Source: Panopea generosa
Taxonomy: Eukaryota > Mollusca > Bivalvia > Adapedonta > Hiatellidae
Assembly (NCBI GenBank): GCA_029582155.1
Contig: CM055909.1
Coordinates: 20,432,798 to 20,496,797, forward strand
Direction of reading: 5' to 3'
DNA: 64,000 bases
The notes under the pieces: generated by a model
Told to the model about the DNA's origin: nothing
Database searches by the model: none
What the model saw: only the letters and a program-made list of their open reading frames with translations
Shown: piece by piece, positions 47,153 through 57,422 of the stretch
How the letters are laid out: each line of letters begins with the position of its first letter
Position numbering within the stretch: position 1 is the stretch's first letter
Program-made: the position numbers and the translations under genes

Positions 47153-47762
47153 GTATGTTGCTGCTTTTTTTAAATTTGTACTCCACTTTAGTTACGGTGA
47201 TTATTGATTAAATTTGAAAGAAAAGGGGCATAAAACCAAAAACATTTTTTTCAAATGATTCAATTATGGTGGCTATATTTGCGTATCTGTCATCACCTTG
47301 ATAATGTAGCTAAGTTTTTTAATGTCAATGTTATACAACTTCAAACTTTGAAATTGATCATAATTAAATAGAATAATGAAGTGTGATGTCAAAAAACACT
47401 TTAGTACATGATCTTTTGAAAAGGACAACGAGTCAAATAAAAAAAATAAAGATGAACAAAGTAGTGGACCGTCCAACATACATGTATACTAGCTTGATAG
47501 AGTACCATCACAGAAACATTCATGCAAAGTTTGGTTAAATTCTGTTCAGTGGTTTCTAAAGCGAGGCATTTTTAAATCGTCCAATCGGAAAATAGTATTG
47601 ACACTGGTGGCAACCATATTGAAAATGGAAAATTGACCAAAGACGCAACTTACGGCATAAAAGAGGATCATCAAGGGATTTTCTGCAATGACAGCGACGT
47701 CGGAAGCCATGTGACAGCATTCTCACATGAAAAATTCAGATGAGCTAAAAGTAAAAACGTAC
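47153..47762. other. Intron sequence, no feature recognised
   Basis: Intron between the 47763 exon and the repeat pair. It includes a dispersed-repeat-like piece ('atgcaaagtttggttaaatt'). Confidence 0.5.
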
Positions 47763-47881
47763 CTTCAATTTCTTGTACAAACTCCAAAAAGTCGAAGGCA
47801 ACAACTTTTGGGTCATTATTAGTTCTTGCTACTTTTAGCCACAGGATTTGTCGTGACACAGCAAAAAGTTTAACAGCATCA
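47763..47881 (-). CDS. Integrase-core gene exon: core beta strand
   Basis: Acceptor 'tcaatcaatcag', donor 'GAAG|gtacgt', phase 2 in and phase 1 out. It encodes 'SRQILWLKVARTNNDPKVV' followed by 'FDFLEFVQEIE'. SR-x-ILWL-x-V-x-x-(S/T)NNDP is a strong family signature. About seven extra residues precede it compared with the usual spacing, so the acceptor may not be the original one. Confidence 0.85.
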
Positions 47882-48209
47882 CTGATTGATTGAAATGTTC
47901 ATTGCTGAGAAATTCATTTGTTGTGTTTTCAAACAACAAAATTATTTGCTTTAAAATTGTATCATATCAATGCCAGTTGATTAAACATCTTTTCAATATT
48001 GTCATTTGAGTGAAAATTATTAACTTTTTTTATTCTTAACGGTTGCAGTGCCTTTTTTCAAAAACAGAAACCTACATGTAAAGACTGCTTGCATACGATA
48101 TCAGTTTGTAACTATCATCTTAATGTCTTTCATATTTATGTTTTTCAGTGGAATGTATTTAATTAAAACATATAAAGATTGTAGTGTGTCCTTATCAATG
48201 TCAGTTTAC

Positions 48210-48377
48210 CAGCAAATAGCCCCATGTATAGCAAATCCGAAACTTTTGATCTTGTCATACCCACCAATATGAACACGGTAGTTCATCTTTTATTACGGTA
48301 CTCCCTTCTGGATAATCGATAATCTTGCCTGTACACATTCTGAGTTAAGAACACGCTTCATCTGCAAGACAGCATTT
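48210..48377 (-). CDS. Integrase-core gene exon with first catalytic region and two stops
   Basis: Acceptor 'tttctactttcag', donor 'GCTG|gtaaac'. It begins 'NAVLQMKRVLNSECVQARL', then after two consecutive TAA codons reads 'NYRVHIGGYDKIKSFGFAIH'. The expected catalytic Asp in H-I-D-GYDK is Gly. The same frame holds across the exon and matches the next exon's phase, so the stops are point changes or small replacements rather than a frameshift. Confidence 0.82.
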
Positions 48378-48612
48378 CTGAAAGTAGAAACATATCTTGA
48401 CTGATATATAAGCTAGACAGGAATGTGCATGATTTGTTGTTGTACGATATTTAGCTTAAATTTTTTCATTCTTACCATGACAATGTCTGCTGAGACAGTA
48501 TGCCGCAGACAAATGGTACGATACCGCATTCAGTCACATTATACTGACAACAGACTGACTGGACCTAGAACTATCCTCTAAAAGCTGACCTGTAAATATT
48601 GAATTTTCATAA

Positions 48613-48642
48613 GACAGACAGGCAGGCAGGCAGGCAGGCAGA
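48613..48642 (+). repeat. (GGCA)n microsatellite
   Basis: 'acaggcaggcaggcaggcag', about seven units, in an intron. Confidence 0.92.
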
Positions 48643-48871
48643 CACAATCATATTTGTACAGAACAGGACAGAGAAAGGGAATAATGTTAGCGGATTTCTT
48701 TTAATATATATCATGCTTTATGTCATATTGAACAACTGAACAGATTAAAATAACATATATTTGTAATTTCAGTTTACTGGGTATACACTTATTTCTTATT
48801 TACCAATAGCATGGACATGGCTTATTTATAGCCAAAACAGTAACTTATAAATTTCTGATGCACATGCATAC

Positions 48872-48957
48872 CTTCCAATTGATATCCCGTGCCTAGTCCA
48901 TAGCCTCCTGGACATCGAACTGCAGCCAAGATTTCTGCCACAACCTTGTTGTTTGGC
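48872..48957 (-). CDS. Integrase-core gene exon 1 found (HTH-like region)
   Basis: Acceptor 'cagtgaccag-type' 'gattgtaacaatcaccag' on the minus strand; donor 'GGAAG|gtatgc'. The frame is fixed by joining to the next exon (phase 2, Arg codon across the junction). It encodes 'GCGRNLGCSSMSRRLWTR' then 'HGISIGR', matching the G-x-G-x-x-LGY-x-x-M-x-R-L helix upstream of the catalytic core in this family. A second frame is also open but does not continue. Confidence 0.7.
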
Positions 48958-49439
48958 CTGGTGATTGTAACAAAATACCAAATAAGAGAAGGCTGTGTAG
49001 CATGTTACTATTTAAACTATTCAATACTAATTTTCTACAGTGACCAAAATTTATCATTTATTAAATACTAATTTACAAACAATAGTACTTGATTGTAAAT
49101 AATAGAAAAAAGCGTCCAAGATATGATTTTAAATGTTATCTCTGGAAGTGAAAAATATAATCCAGTCAATTATTCCGGAAATATGTAGGTCAAGAAAGTG
49201 AATTGCGTGAGAAGAAAATAATGTGTAATAGAATTTATTACCTGAATGGCAACCTGAATCTGATTCGTGCTCCAACTTTGACGCTGCTTGAGTCCTAATC
49301 TTCACAAGTGACGTTTCAACTGGCAGTAACTGATAGAAAAGAACAACAAAATGGTGACAATGAGTTTCCAGTGCAACTTGATCGCTGTATTTCTCTTCAT
49401 ATTTTCTACTCATAAATGACAGAGCTTTACGTATCATTT

Positions 49440-49575
49440 TTTTTTTAAATGGGTGAAACACCATTTTAAACAAATGTCATTGTATATTTGGCATGTCAAG
49501 TTTTATTGGTGGATGAAAACCTCAAAGTCAATTTCAGTAGAACCACCATCCTTTCGCAAGTAACTGACAAACATT
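49440..49575 (-). mobile_element. SINE-D, diverged copy
   Basis: 'aaacaccattttaaacaaat', 'tggcatgtcaagttttatt', 'ggtggatgaaaacctc' and 'accaccatcctttcgcaagt' + 'aactgacaaac' follow the reverse complement of 33645-33882. The head is lost at the following minisatellite. Confidence 0.7.
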
Positions 49576-49589
49576 TTCACATAGATGTT

Positions 49590-50005
49590 CTGGTCTGAGC
49601 AGTGCTTTCTGGGTTTGTGATGTTCTGGACTGAGCGGTGCTTTCTGGGTTTGTGATGTTCTGGACCGAGCGGTGCTTTCTGGGTTTGTGATGTTCTGGAC
49701 TGAGCCATGCTTTCTGGGTTTGTGATGTTCTCGACCGAGCGTTGCTTTCTGGGTTTGTGATGTTCTGGACTGAGCGGTGCTTTCTGTGTTTGTGATGTTC
49801 TTGACCATGCGGTGCTTTCTGTGTTTGTGATGTTCTGGACCGAGCGGTGCTTTCTGTGTTTGTGATGTTCTGGACCAAGCGGTACTTTCTGGGTTTGTGA
49901 TGTTCTGGACCAAGCGGTACTTTCTGGGTTTGTGATGTTCTGGACTGAGCGGTGCTTCTGGGTTTGTGATGTTCTTGGCTGAGCAGTGCTTTCTGAGTGT
50001 ATGAT
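49590..50005. repeat. 35-bp minisatellite, about 11-12 copies
   Basis: The unit is 'tttctgggtttgtgatgttc' + 'tggactgagcggtgc' with few substitutions and one base deletion near 49957. It is open in all three minus-strand frames, because 35 is not a multiple of 3 and no frame of the unit has a stop; the translations are repeats rich in H-K-P-R-K and R-T-S-Q-T-Q. I see no gene context and treat it as non-coding. Confidence 0.93.
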
Positions 50006-50504
50006 GCTTTTGTCGTGCAAACAAAACATAATCAGATTTGTTTTAAATTCAAAACCACAACCTCCAAGTCAAACATATTTAAATACATATATATATAAAC
50101 GTTATATAACACGTTATGAAGTGATACGAGTAAAAAGAAAAAAGAGGAAAAAATCAACCCAAAATAGACATTTGTATGAGTAAAAGTGTCAACTCTACAA
50201 ACCACTATGCCCACATCAGTATTATACATATATTTTATCATTTACGATTTTGTCTGTTGTTTACAGGATTTACATTTAGTGATTATAATATAAAAAAACA
50301 ATACATGATTGTGTATCTTATATAAATTCCCTTTTCAGTGCTCAGCAGCATCTGTATCTCCAGATGCAAAATAACCCCGAATACTTGAATCTATGATTTC
50401 TTCCATTATTTACTTTCTTTTGCGCATGTCAAACAGGAGGGCGATGCTATGATAACCCGATGGTGATGGTACGATGACACGATGGTGATAGCACAATGAT
50501 GATG
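50006..50504. other. Spacer, no gene seen
   Basis: AT-rich. A GATGATGACACGATG-rich transition (50455-50510) leads into the next tandem array. Confidence 0.5.
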
Positions 50505-52778
50505 ACACGATGTGACTGTGACAAGCTATGACTATACTTTGACAAACTATAACTGTGACAACCTATGACTATACTGTGGTAAACTATGACTATACTGTGA
50601 CAACTATGACTGTGACAAGCTATGACTATACTGTGACAAGCAAAGACTGGCAAACTATGACTATACTGCAAGCTATGACTGTGGCAAGGTATGGCTATAC
50701 TGTGACAAGCTATGACTGGCAAACTATGTTTATACTGTGACAAGCTATGACTGTGGCAAGGTATGACTATACTGTGACAAGCTATGACTATACTGTGACA
50801 AGCTATGACTGTACTGTGGCAAACTATGACTATACTGTGACAAGCTATGATTGTGACAAGCTATGACTATACTGAGGCAAACTATGACTGTGTGAAGCTA
50901 TGACTTTACTGTGACAAGCTATGACTATACTGTGACAAGCTATGACTGTGACGACTATGGCTATACTGTGGCAAACTATGACTATACTGTGACAAGCAAT
51001 GCCTATATTGTGACACACTATGACTGTGTGAGCTACGACTTTACTGTGGCAAACTATGATTGTGAGATGCTATGACTATACTGTGACAAACTATGACTGT
51101 GACAAGTTATGACTATACTGCGACAAACTATGACTGTGACAAGTTATGACTATACTGTGACAAACTATGACTGTGACATGCTATGACTATACTGTGACAA
51201 GCTATGTCTATACTTTGACAAACTATGATTGTGGCAAGCTATGACTTTGACAAGTTATGACTTTACTGTGACAAACTATGACTGACATGCTATGACTATA
51301 CTGTGACAAGCTATGGCTATACTGTGACCAGCTATGACTATACTGTGACCAGCTATGGCTATACTGTCACAAACTATGACTGACATGCTATGACTATACT
51401 GTGACCAGCTATGGCTAAACTGTCACAAACTATGACTGTGTCAAACTATTATACTGTGATAAGCTATGACTATACTGTGATAAACTATGGCTATATTGTG
51501 ACAAACTATGACTGTGACAAGCTATGATTATACTGTGACAAACTATGACTGTGACAAGCTATGACTGTGACAAGTTATGATTATACTGTGACAAACTATG
51601 ACTGTGACAAGCTTTAACTATACTGTGACAAGCAATGACTATACTGTGACAAGCTATGAATGTGACACACTATGACTATACTGTGACAAAATATGACTTT
51701 ACCGTGACAAGCTATTACTGTGACAAAATTTAACTATGATGTGACAAGCTATGACTGTGGCAAGCTATGACTGTGGCAAACTATGACTGTGACAAGCTAT
51801 GACTCTGACAAACTGACTGTGACAAGCTATAGATATACTGTGACAAACAATGACTATACTGTGACAAGCTATAACTGAGACAAACAATGACTATACTGTG
51901 ACAAGCCAAGACTGTGACAAGCTATGACTTTACTGTGACAAGCTATGATTATACTGTGACTTTATTCTGACAATACTGTGACTATATTATGACAATTCCT
52001 TAACTAAACTTTGTCTATACTATGTCTATATTGTGACTATATTGAGAATGTATTATGACTATACTTTAACAATATTTTGACAATACTGCGACTATACTGT
52101 GACTATACTGTGAGTATACTACACTGTGACTATAATGTACCTATATTTGGACACTACTGTGACTATACTATACTGTTACTACTTTGACTATACTGTGACT
52201 ATACTGTGCCTATATTTTGACAATAATGTATTGTATATAATATATTGTTACTTTACTGTGACTTTGCTGGACTATATTGTGACTAAACTGTGACTATATT
52301 GTGACAATACTGTGACTATACTGTACCTATATTTTGACAAAACTGTGACTATATTTTGACAATACTGTGAATATATTGCAATTATACTGTGACTACTATA
52401 AAGTGCCTATACTTGGACTTTATTGTGACTATATTTTTATTAAACTGTAACTATACAGTGACTTTACTGTGACTACTATACTGTGAGTATATACTATGAC
52501 TATAATTTGAATGTACTGTGATTATACTGTGATTATATTGCGACTATATACTATGACTATAATTTGTACTCTGACTATACTTTACTATACTGTGACTACA
52601 CTGTGACTATATTTGACTATACTAAACTGTAACTCTACTATACTGTAATTATACTGTGACTATATACTATGACTATAATTTGAATGTTCCTTGACTATAC
52701 TGTGACTATACTGTGATTATATTGTGATTATACTGTGACTATACTGTGATTATACTGTGATTATACTGTGACTATACG
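50505..52778 (+). repeat. Degenerate minisatellite based on 'ctatgactatactgtgacaa'
   Basis: 2.3 kb of interleaved short units: 'gctatgactatactgtgaca' (about 21 bp), 'aactatgactgtgac' and, after about 51960, 'tgactatactg' and 'tgactatattg' variants of 11-12 bp. Higher-order phrases recur irregularly. No coding. A short related stretch appears at 63945-63995. Confidence 0.93.
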
Positions 52779-52786
52779 GCAGGGCT

Positions 52787-53160
52787 CTTATTAGCACTCA
52801 CAAAAATGTGAGTTGTACTTTTGTTTTTAGTTGAGTTAAGTGCTCGTCTATTTTCTGGACAAAATTATGGTAAACCCATCAGACCTTCTAGACCTTCGTT
52901 CTACGAAATTCTGATGGCTGCAATATTGCTGGCAAAATAAGGACATTTTTCAGATCAAAGTGAGACCCTTCTAAACGGTAAACAACGGAATCAAAACATA
53001 ACCAACCCCCTCCGTAAACACAAAATGGGAGCAAGAACTTAATATCAACTTTCTGATACTCGCTTGATGGTGACAGAAATGTCTGGTGTGTTGATTGTCG
53101 GGAACATGCGGTCAACTGACCAAAAGAACAAAACTTTCTGCTTATATCCCATCAATAGTG
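52787..53160. other. Unassigned stretch after the minisatellite
   Basis: Starts 'cagggctcttattagcactc', which resembles the end of the hAT-like elements, but no matching right end was found. A 75-codon minus-strand open frame (52888-53115) has no recognisable content or splice context. Confidence 0.4.
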
Positions 53161-53162
53161 TG

Positions 53163-53238
53163 GAGCATGTAATCCAGTGGTAGAACATCAGTCCCACTTA
53201 TTCTGCATTTGCTTTGTACTGGTTCTACCAAGGAAAAG
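53163..53238 (+). mobile_element. SINE-B remnant with internal deletion
   Basis: 'atccagtggtagaacatcag' (A-box-like head) and 'tactggttctaccaagg' (SINE-B body) are retained, with the B-box region missing. It is directly followed by a SINE-A copy. Confidence 0.5.
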
Positions 53239-53240
53239 TT

Positions 53241-53548
53241 GGGCCCGATTAGCTCAGTCAGTAGCGCATCTTGACTATCAATCCAGGGGTTGTGAGTTCA
53301 AATCCCCACTCCGCCACAGTCTCCGTGATGACTGATACACGACAGTGTGTCTCATTATCATTCATCTCCCACTGCTGATTCAAGTGGAAAAGTTATCAGT
53401 TACTTGCTGAGATGGGAGTTTGCTCGAGCACTGGTTATCTTCCAGGATCTCAGGAAACAGTGGTTATGTTAACTGATCATCTGTTAGCCCTCTATGGCAA
53501 AGAAATGATGCAAAATATTCCATCAATTAATCAATCAATCAACCCAAG
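53241..53548 (+). mobile_element. SINE-A, full length
   Basis: Head 'cgattagctcagtcagtagc' (A box) and 'gtgagttcaaatccccactc' (B box). The body has 'gtctcattatcattcatc', 'agttatcagttacttgctga', 'gttaactgatcatctgttag' and 'gatgcaaaatattcc'. The tail is (ATCA)n. No CCA-bounded tRNA follows, so this is a SINE and not a functional tRNA gene. It is the best reference copy in the window. Confidence 0.93.
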
Positions 53549-54727
53549 ACTTCGAACGTGATTCATGTAAGTTGTAATATTGTGATACTATTAAAGTATG
53601 CAGAAATGATGATTCCAATCATATAACAAATACGTTTAATACCCACGATAACATTAATAGAAATTTACATTCAACAAATGAATCAAACTTTATCACTCCA
53701 CATCCCACCAGAGAGTTATTCAATGGTAGTTTGTCACTCTGGAACTTTAATCTGGAATAGTATCGCGGCTTATATCAGAAACTGTACCACAGTCAAAGTT
53801 GTGTTAAATAGCTACAACGGAATGTCAGAACTTAGTAATAATTAAACAATTATTATCGCAAGTGCTACAAATAAGTCACCATCTCTGATTTACATACATA
53901 TAATATCAACTGTACATAATTATACTTAATTGTATTGTTGTTGTTGTTTTTATCTGGTTGTTGTAATAGATGTAGTGATATTCACTTTCTTTATATTTTT
54001 TCTTCATATTTTGCATACAGTTTGTAGTTAGATTAAATATAATATACATGTATGTAATACTTCAAATAAATCCGACATGTCGTTTTCATACTATGAGATA
54101 TGTCCACAAACTTCTGGATAACCCTCGTATATATACTTGATATTGAATGATGTGGCGTTTTTAAGTTTTAAGTCTATCTTGAACATATACAGGAAAACAG
54201 AACGTGTCAGCATTGGCATTTTTCATCTGCGAAGTTTATTGTGATACTTCATTTTCACAGCAATACATACTGGGTAATACATACCGGGTAATACATACCG
54301 GGTATTGCCTGTGAAAATAAAAAGCAATGCGTATTGCAATATTTAAGTTGTCATGCAACGCACATCACAATACTGACTTTAAATTGTAACTTATGCATCC
54401 ACCATACTTGTTTACTAAGGTGTATATAAAACTATACGTGTATGCAACTTAAAATTAAAAAGTATCTTTATAAACAGAGAACAACAGAACTGAAACTTGT
54501 ATCAACTGCGTCTGTGTGGATAAGCTGGATTTATCACTGGGGTCAGATTTCAGTTGATTACAAGCAGACCTAGGTAACATTAACTTGTTAGTGTTACCTG
54601 CTTATTACACTGCCTTACTGAGAGAGTGATAAATAAACATAGTGGGATAGTACCTGACGAGAAGAAGATGATGACAACAGTTATATGCTGTCTGTAATAA
54701 TCGTCTCATGTTTACGTCCAGGTCTCC
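53549..54727. other. Spacer, no gene seen
   Basis: AT-rich, with a small cluster of 'ataccgggtaatacat' direct repeats near 54268-54305. No coding recognised. Confidence 0.5.
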
Positions 54728-55310
54728 ATTGTAACCTTATTGTCAACAACACTGTGAAAAATCAAAATCTGCAGCATGTGTCTGGACTTTAATTCTTCAC
54801 TACTTCAAGATCTGCAATTATCAAACAAAACTTGACCAGGTTGTGTGTTTTTTAAAATTCAGTGGTTTTGTGACACCTGTCATTTCCTACAGTAACAATA
54901 TGTCAAGAATTCTTTAACAAAACCATTTGACCCATCAAGTTTAAAATGACACAGAATTGTTGACCAAACATCGACCATTCAACACATGATTAGAATGAAC
55001 AAGACAGTGGAGTATTGCAAGCAGTACAGAAGTCCTTTACCTATTTATTTATTATTTTACTAATTTTGTTGCCATAGCCACCATAATTTCTGTCCAACTG
55101 ATAAAATAAAATACTTTTAGAGTAATCTTTCCAGACAGATGCCAGACTGTTAAACCTATAGTTCCATCCAGTGTAACCAGCAGGGGACTAATAAATCACT
55201 ACAATATAAAGTCTGAAAAAAAAAGAAGAAAAAGGGACCTAAACCTCCTTCATCTGTAGGTCTGGAGTATTCAAGGAGATTATAGAGTTGCGAGTCCTGA
55301 AGGTTTTTTG
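54728..55310. repeat. Diverged duplicate block, copy 1 (partner 61470-61900)
   Basis: Shares in order 'ttgtcaacaacactg', 'cttcaagatctgcaatta', 'gtggttttgtgacacct', 'aacaatatgtcaa', 'aaaatgacacagaattgt' and 'ctgtaggtctggagtattca' with the partner. On the minus strand the last part reads 'LEYSRPTDEGG' within a 64-codon frame (55156-55350). The partner reads 'LHEYSRPTDEGG', with a GT after GAAGGAG in both. A small duplicated exon is possible but not proven. Confidence 0.7.
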
Positions 55311-56040
55311 TGTATAAAAATGCACTAAAAGTACCAAATATGATATGCAATACAATTTAATTCTGAGTTAAGCTGTAATTCATGCATGTATCTGCACCGG
55401 TTCTGAAATAATTCAAGTTTAAGTAAAACATGGAATTGGTCCATATTCATGTTATTGCCTTTAAAAGAAAGAAAGATTTATATTGCTATTACTCATAACC
55501 TGTCATAGGAATTTTGTAATAACTTTGTCATTTGATCTAAAACTTGTACAAATACATGTTCAAATGTTGTCTTACCTGAAAGTGCAATAGAACACTTATA
55601 AATAAATAGTAAAACAAAATATTAAGAAATGTCTATGACACGGATTGCAGTTAAAAGATAACTAAATCTTAAGATACCGGTAATAAGGAAACATGAAAAC
55701 TAGCTAAATTAAACTGTTTGAAGCCAAAAACAACTGCACCACTTGTTCTATCATGTCAGCATATCAGTTTCTAAAGAAATGTCACAAAATCAGGCCTAAA
55801 AATATTACATATGCATGCATAATGTCAAACTTCTCTGAAAAAAATTCCAGTCAAACTCAGTCATGCACAATTGGTTATCAGTTCTTGGATATCACTGACA
55901 TTGCTATTACAATAGAAACAAACATTGTGAAACAAAGAGTGAAAGCCACAGACAATTCACATGCTCTAATATCATTATTATATAATATTTGTAATAACAA
56001 CTTGGAATATATATCTACTGAAGAAAATCAACATAAAATG
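55311..56040. other. Spacer with one unrecognised open frame
   Basis: A 111-codon plus-strand frame (55753-56088) runs into the SINE-A at 56041 and shows no domain, signal or splice support. Probably chance. Confidence 0.4.
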
Positions 56041-56156
56041 ATTCAAGTGGGAATGTTGTCAGTTACTTGTGGAAATGGGATGGGTTAGGTTAACCGATTG
56101 TCTGCTAGCCCCCGGTGGCATAAAAATGATGCTAAATATTCATTCAATCAACCAAT
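56041..56156 (+). mobile_element. SINE-A, 3' part
   Basis: 'gtcagttacttgtggaaatg', 'ttaggttaaccgattgtctg', 'gatgctaaatattcattc' and an (AATC)n tail. The head is missing. Confidence 0.85.
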
Positions 56157-56790
56157 CTTTGGATTTCTTACAGACTATGGCTGAGTAGTTACATTAGGAG
56201 AAACATCTTTATTTTTTGGTGAAGATGAACTTGTAGGTAATCACATTTTAGTTTATCGAGACTTCCAATATTTTCTTATCAAATATGTAAATACCAATGC
56301 ATAACGATTGAGATAAGTGCATTTAAACACCTCAAGATTTCAATATTACAAACACTGCATATGCCTTTTCCCTGCAGCCAGAATATTGCCCAGATGGGTT
56401 TTAGTATCAATGATAAATGAAATCTCTTAGCGACATTGTTTATTAAATACACTGACTGGATAACCATAATAACTGGTAAAATTTATCACTGAAACTATTT
56501 GAGTTGAAACCATTCAGCTATTTTTATTTATGCCAACAAGTCAATAAATTAGTGCATTGAAGATATATTTCAGAGAATGAAAACAAATTTATGCATATAA
56601 AAAAAGACTTTAGCGTAAAACTCGTTGCATAAGCGTAATTGTTGTGCACATAAAATAACTTTGATGTGTATCCCCCAATTTCAATGCATCATATATGCAA
56701 ATATGCAGCTTATGTGGCTCTGCGGCCTATAGGTTGTAATAACTTGTTACACAAGTGATGTTAAATGAATAAGATTAAACTGAGTTACTT

Positions 56791-56975
56791 TAGTTTATGC
56801 TTATCAATTTCAGCTTGATTGTAAAGTAAGCTCAGAGCTATATGAACCACTCTCGGGTGGGCTTCAAGGTTAGATCTGGTATTCAGTGGGTATTTTTTGA
56901 GTCCAACAGGTGAAGCTGGGACCAAATTCTCAATATCTAGTGAGAGTGGCCTACACTGTATTCAGTCAACTACAG
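56791..56975 (-). mobile_element. SINE-B copy
   Basis: 'agtttatgcttatcaatttc' + 'agcttgattgtaaagtaagc' tail, 'ggttagatctggtattcag', 'gtgaagctgggaccaaattc' (decayed B box) and a head at the right end. Confidence 0.8.
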
Positions 56976-57062
56976 TAAAACTTTCAATGAAGTTATTATT
57001 TGTATTGATACTCGCAATATGCTCTTCCCTTGCATGTGTTATAATATAAAAGTTCATTAACA

Positions 57063-57216
57063 GGGCCCTGCTAGCTTGGCTGCTAGCACGTCCGACTTTC
57101 AATCAAGAGGTTGTAAGTTTGAATCCAAGTCCAGCAAAGTCTCTGTCATTCTTTTCTCACCATTGATTAAGTTGGAAAGTTATCAGTTACTTGCTGAGAT
57201 GTGTGTGCTCGAGTAT
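57063..57216 (+). mobile_element. SINE-A, truncated at 3' end
   Basis: Head 'ccctgctagcttggctgcta' (altered A box) and 'gtaagtttgaatccaagtcc' (B box), then 'agttatcagttacttgctga'. It stops at 'gtgctcgag', just before the transposase exon. Confidence 0.8.
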
Positions 57217-57236
57217 TCAAATTAAATTTTCTGTAC

Positions 57237-57422
57237 CTTTGGCAATGTGCCGAGCATCAAACAATGGACAATCTCCAAGTGCTCCTTCCTCATACACTTC
57301 ATGATCTGCGCATGTCTGTCTGTGACTAGATGTGAACCGGTAATACTCTCTTTTTCCTTATTCAATAAACATCTCTTGAGGCCTTCCAACTCCATCCAAA
57401 ATGAGTTATTAACTTCATTGCT
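57237..57422 (-). pseudogene. DDE transposase exon (THAP/Kolobok-like), frameshifted
   Basis: Acceptor 'gtctatatttcag', donor 'AAAG|gtacag'. It reads 'SNEVNNSFWMELEGLKRCL' then 'HLVTDRHAQIMKCMRKEH'. QSNEV...MELEGLKRCL and VTDRH-x-Q-I-x-K-x-MR are signatures of a transposase family common in molluscs, echinoderms and fish, which I associate with Kolobok-type elements. After 'EIVH' the expected F-D-x-x-H-(I/V)-AKG continues only in another frame ('FDARHIAKG'), so one base is missing near 57261-57266. The exon length (186) is one short of the phase-1 length the donor would need. Flanking transposase exons were not found nearby. Confidence 0.75.

Larger units (their letters stand above)
40770..48957 (-). 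pseudogene. Integrase-core (DDE) domain protein gene, seven exons found, decayed
   Basis: Exons in reading order are 48957-48872, 48377-48210, 47881-47763, 42935-42796, 42171-42071, 41656-41505 and 40882-40770. The deduced order of motifs is a helix with 'GCGRNLGCSSMSRRLW', 'GGYDKIKSFGFAIHGAI', 'RQILWLKVARTNNDPKVV', 'MDAGTENVLLSNLQKAF', 'RIESWW', 'VRFCFMQIIQQELDMV' and 'EWNTHNLRRQNREGTPYG'. This is the order seen in the integrase-core (rve-like) proteins widespread in invertebrates and fish, derived from transposon or retroviral-type integrases. The second D (DAGTEN) and the E (RIESWW) are present; the first D of H-x-DGYDK is Gly. In-frame stops lie at 48290-48295 (two) and 42859-42861. Intron phases are otherwise compatible at nearly all junctions. 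The 5' end is not found. Most likely a pseudogene of an intron-bearing gene family. Confidence 0.85.

Noticed and set aside
49242-49329. Possible upstream exon of the integrase-core gene (reads LLPVETSLVKIRTQ...)
   Set aside because: Splice signals are fair, but its phase does not match the next exon and the content does not resemble the family.
53241-53320. tRNA gene
   Set aside because: A and B boxes are present, but the stem pairing is poor and the sequence continues into a conserved SINE body found elsewhere.
55753-56088. 111-codon plus-strand open frame
   Set aside because: It runs into a SINE, has no domain and low-complexity AT-driven composition.
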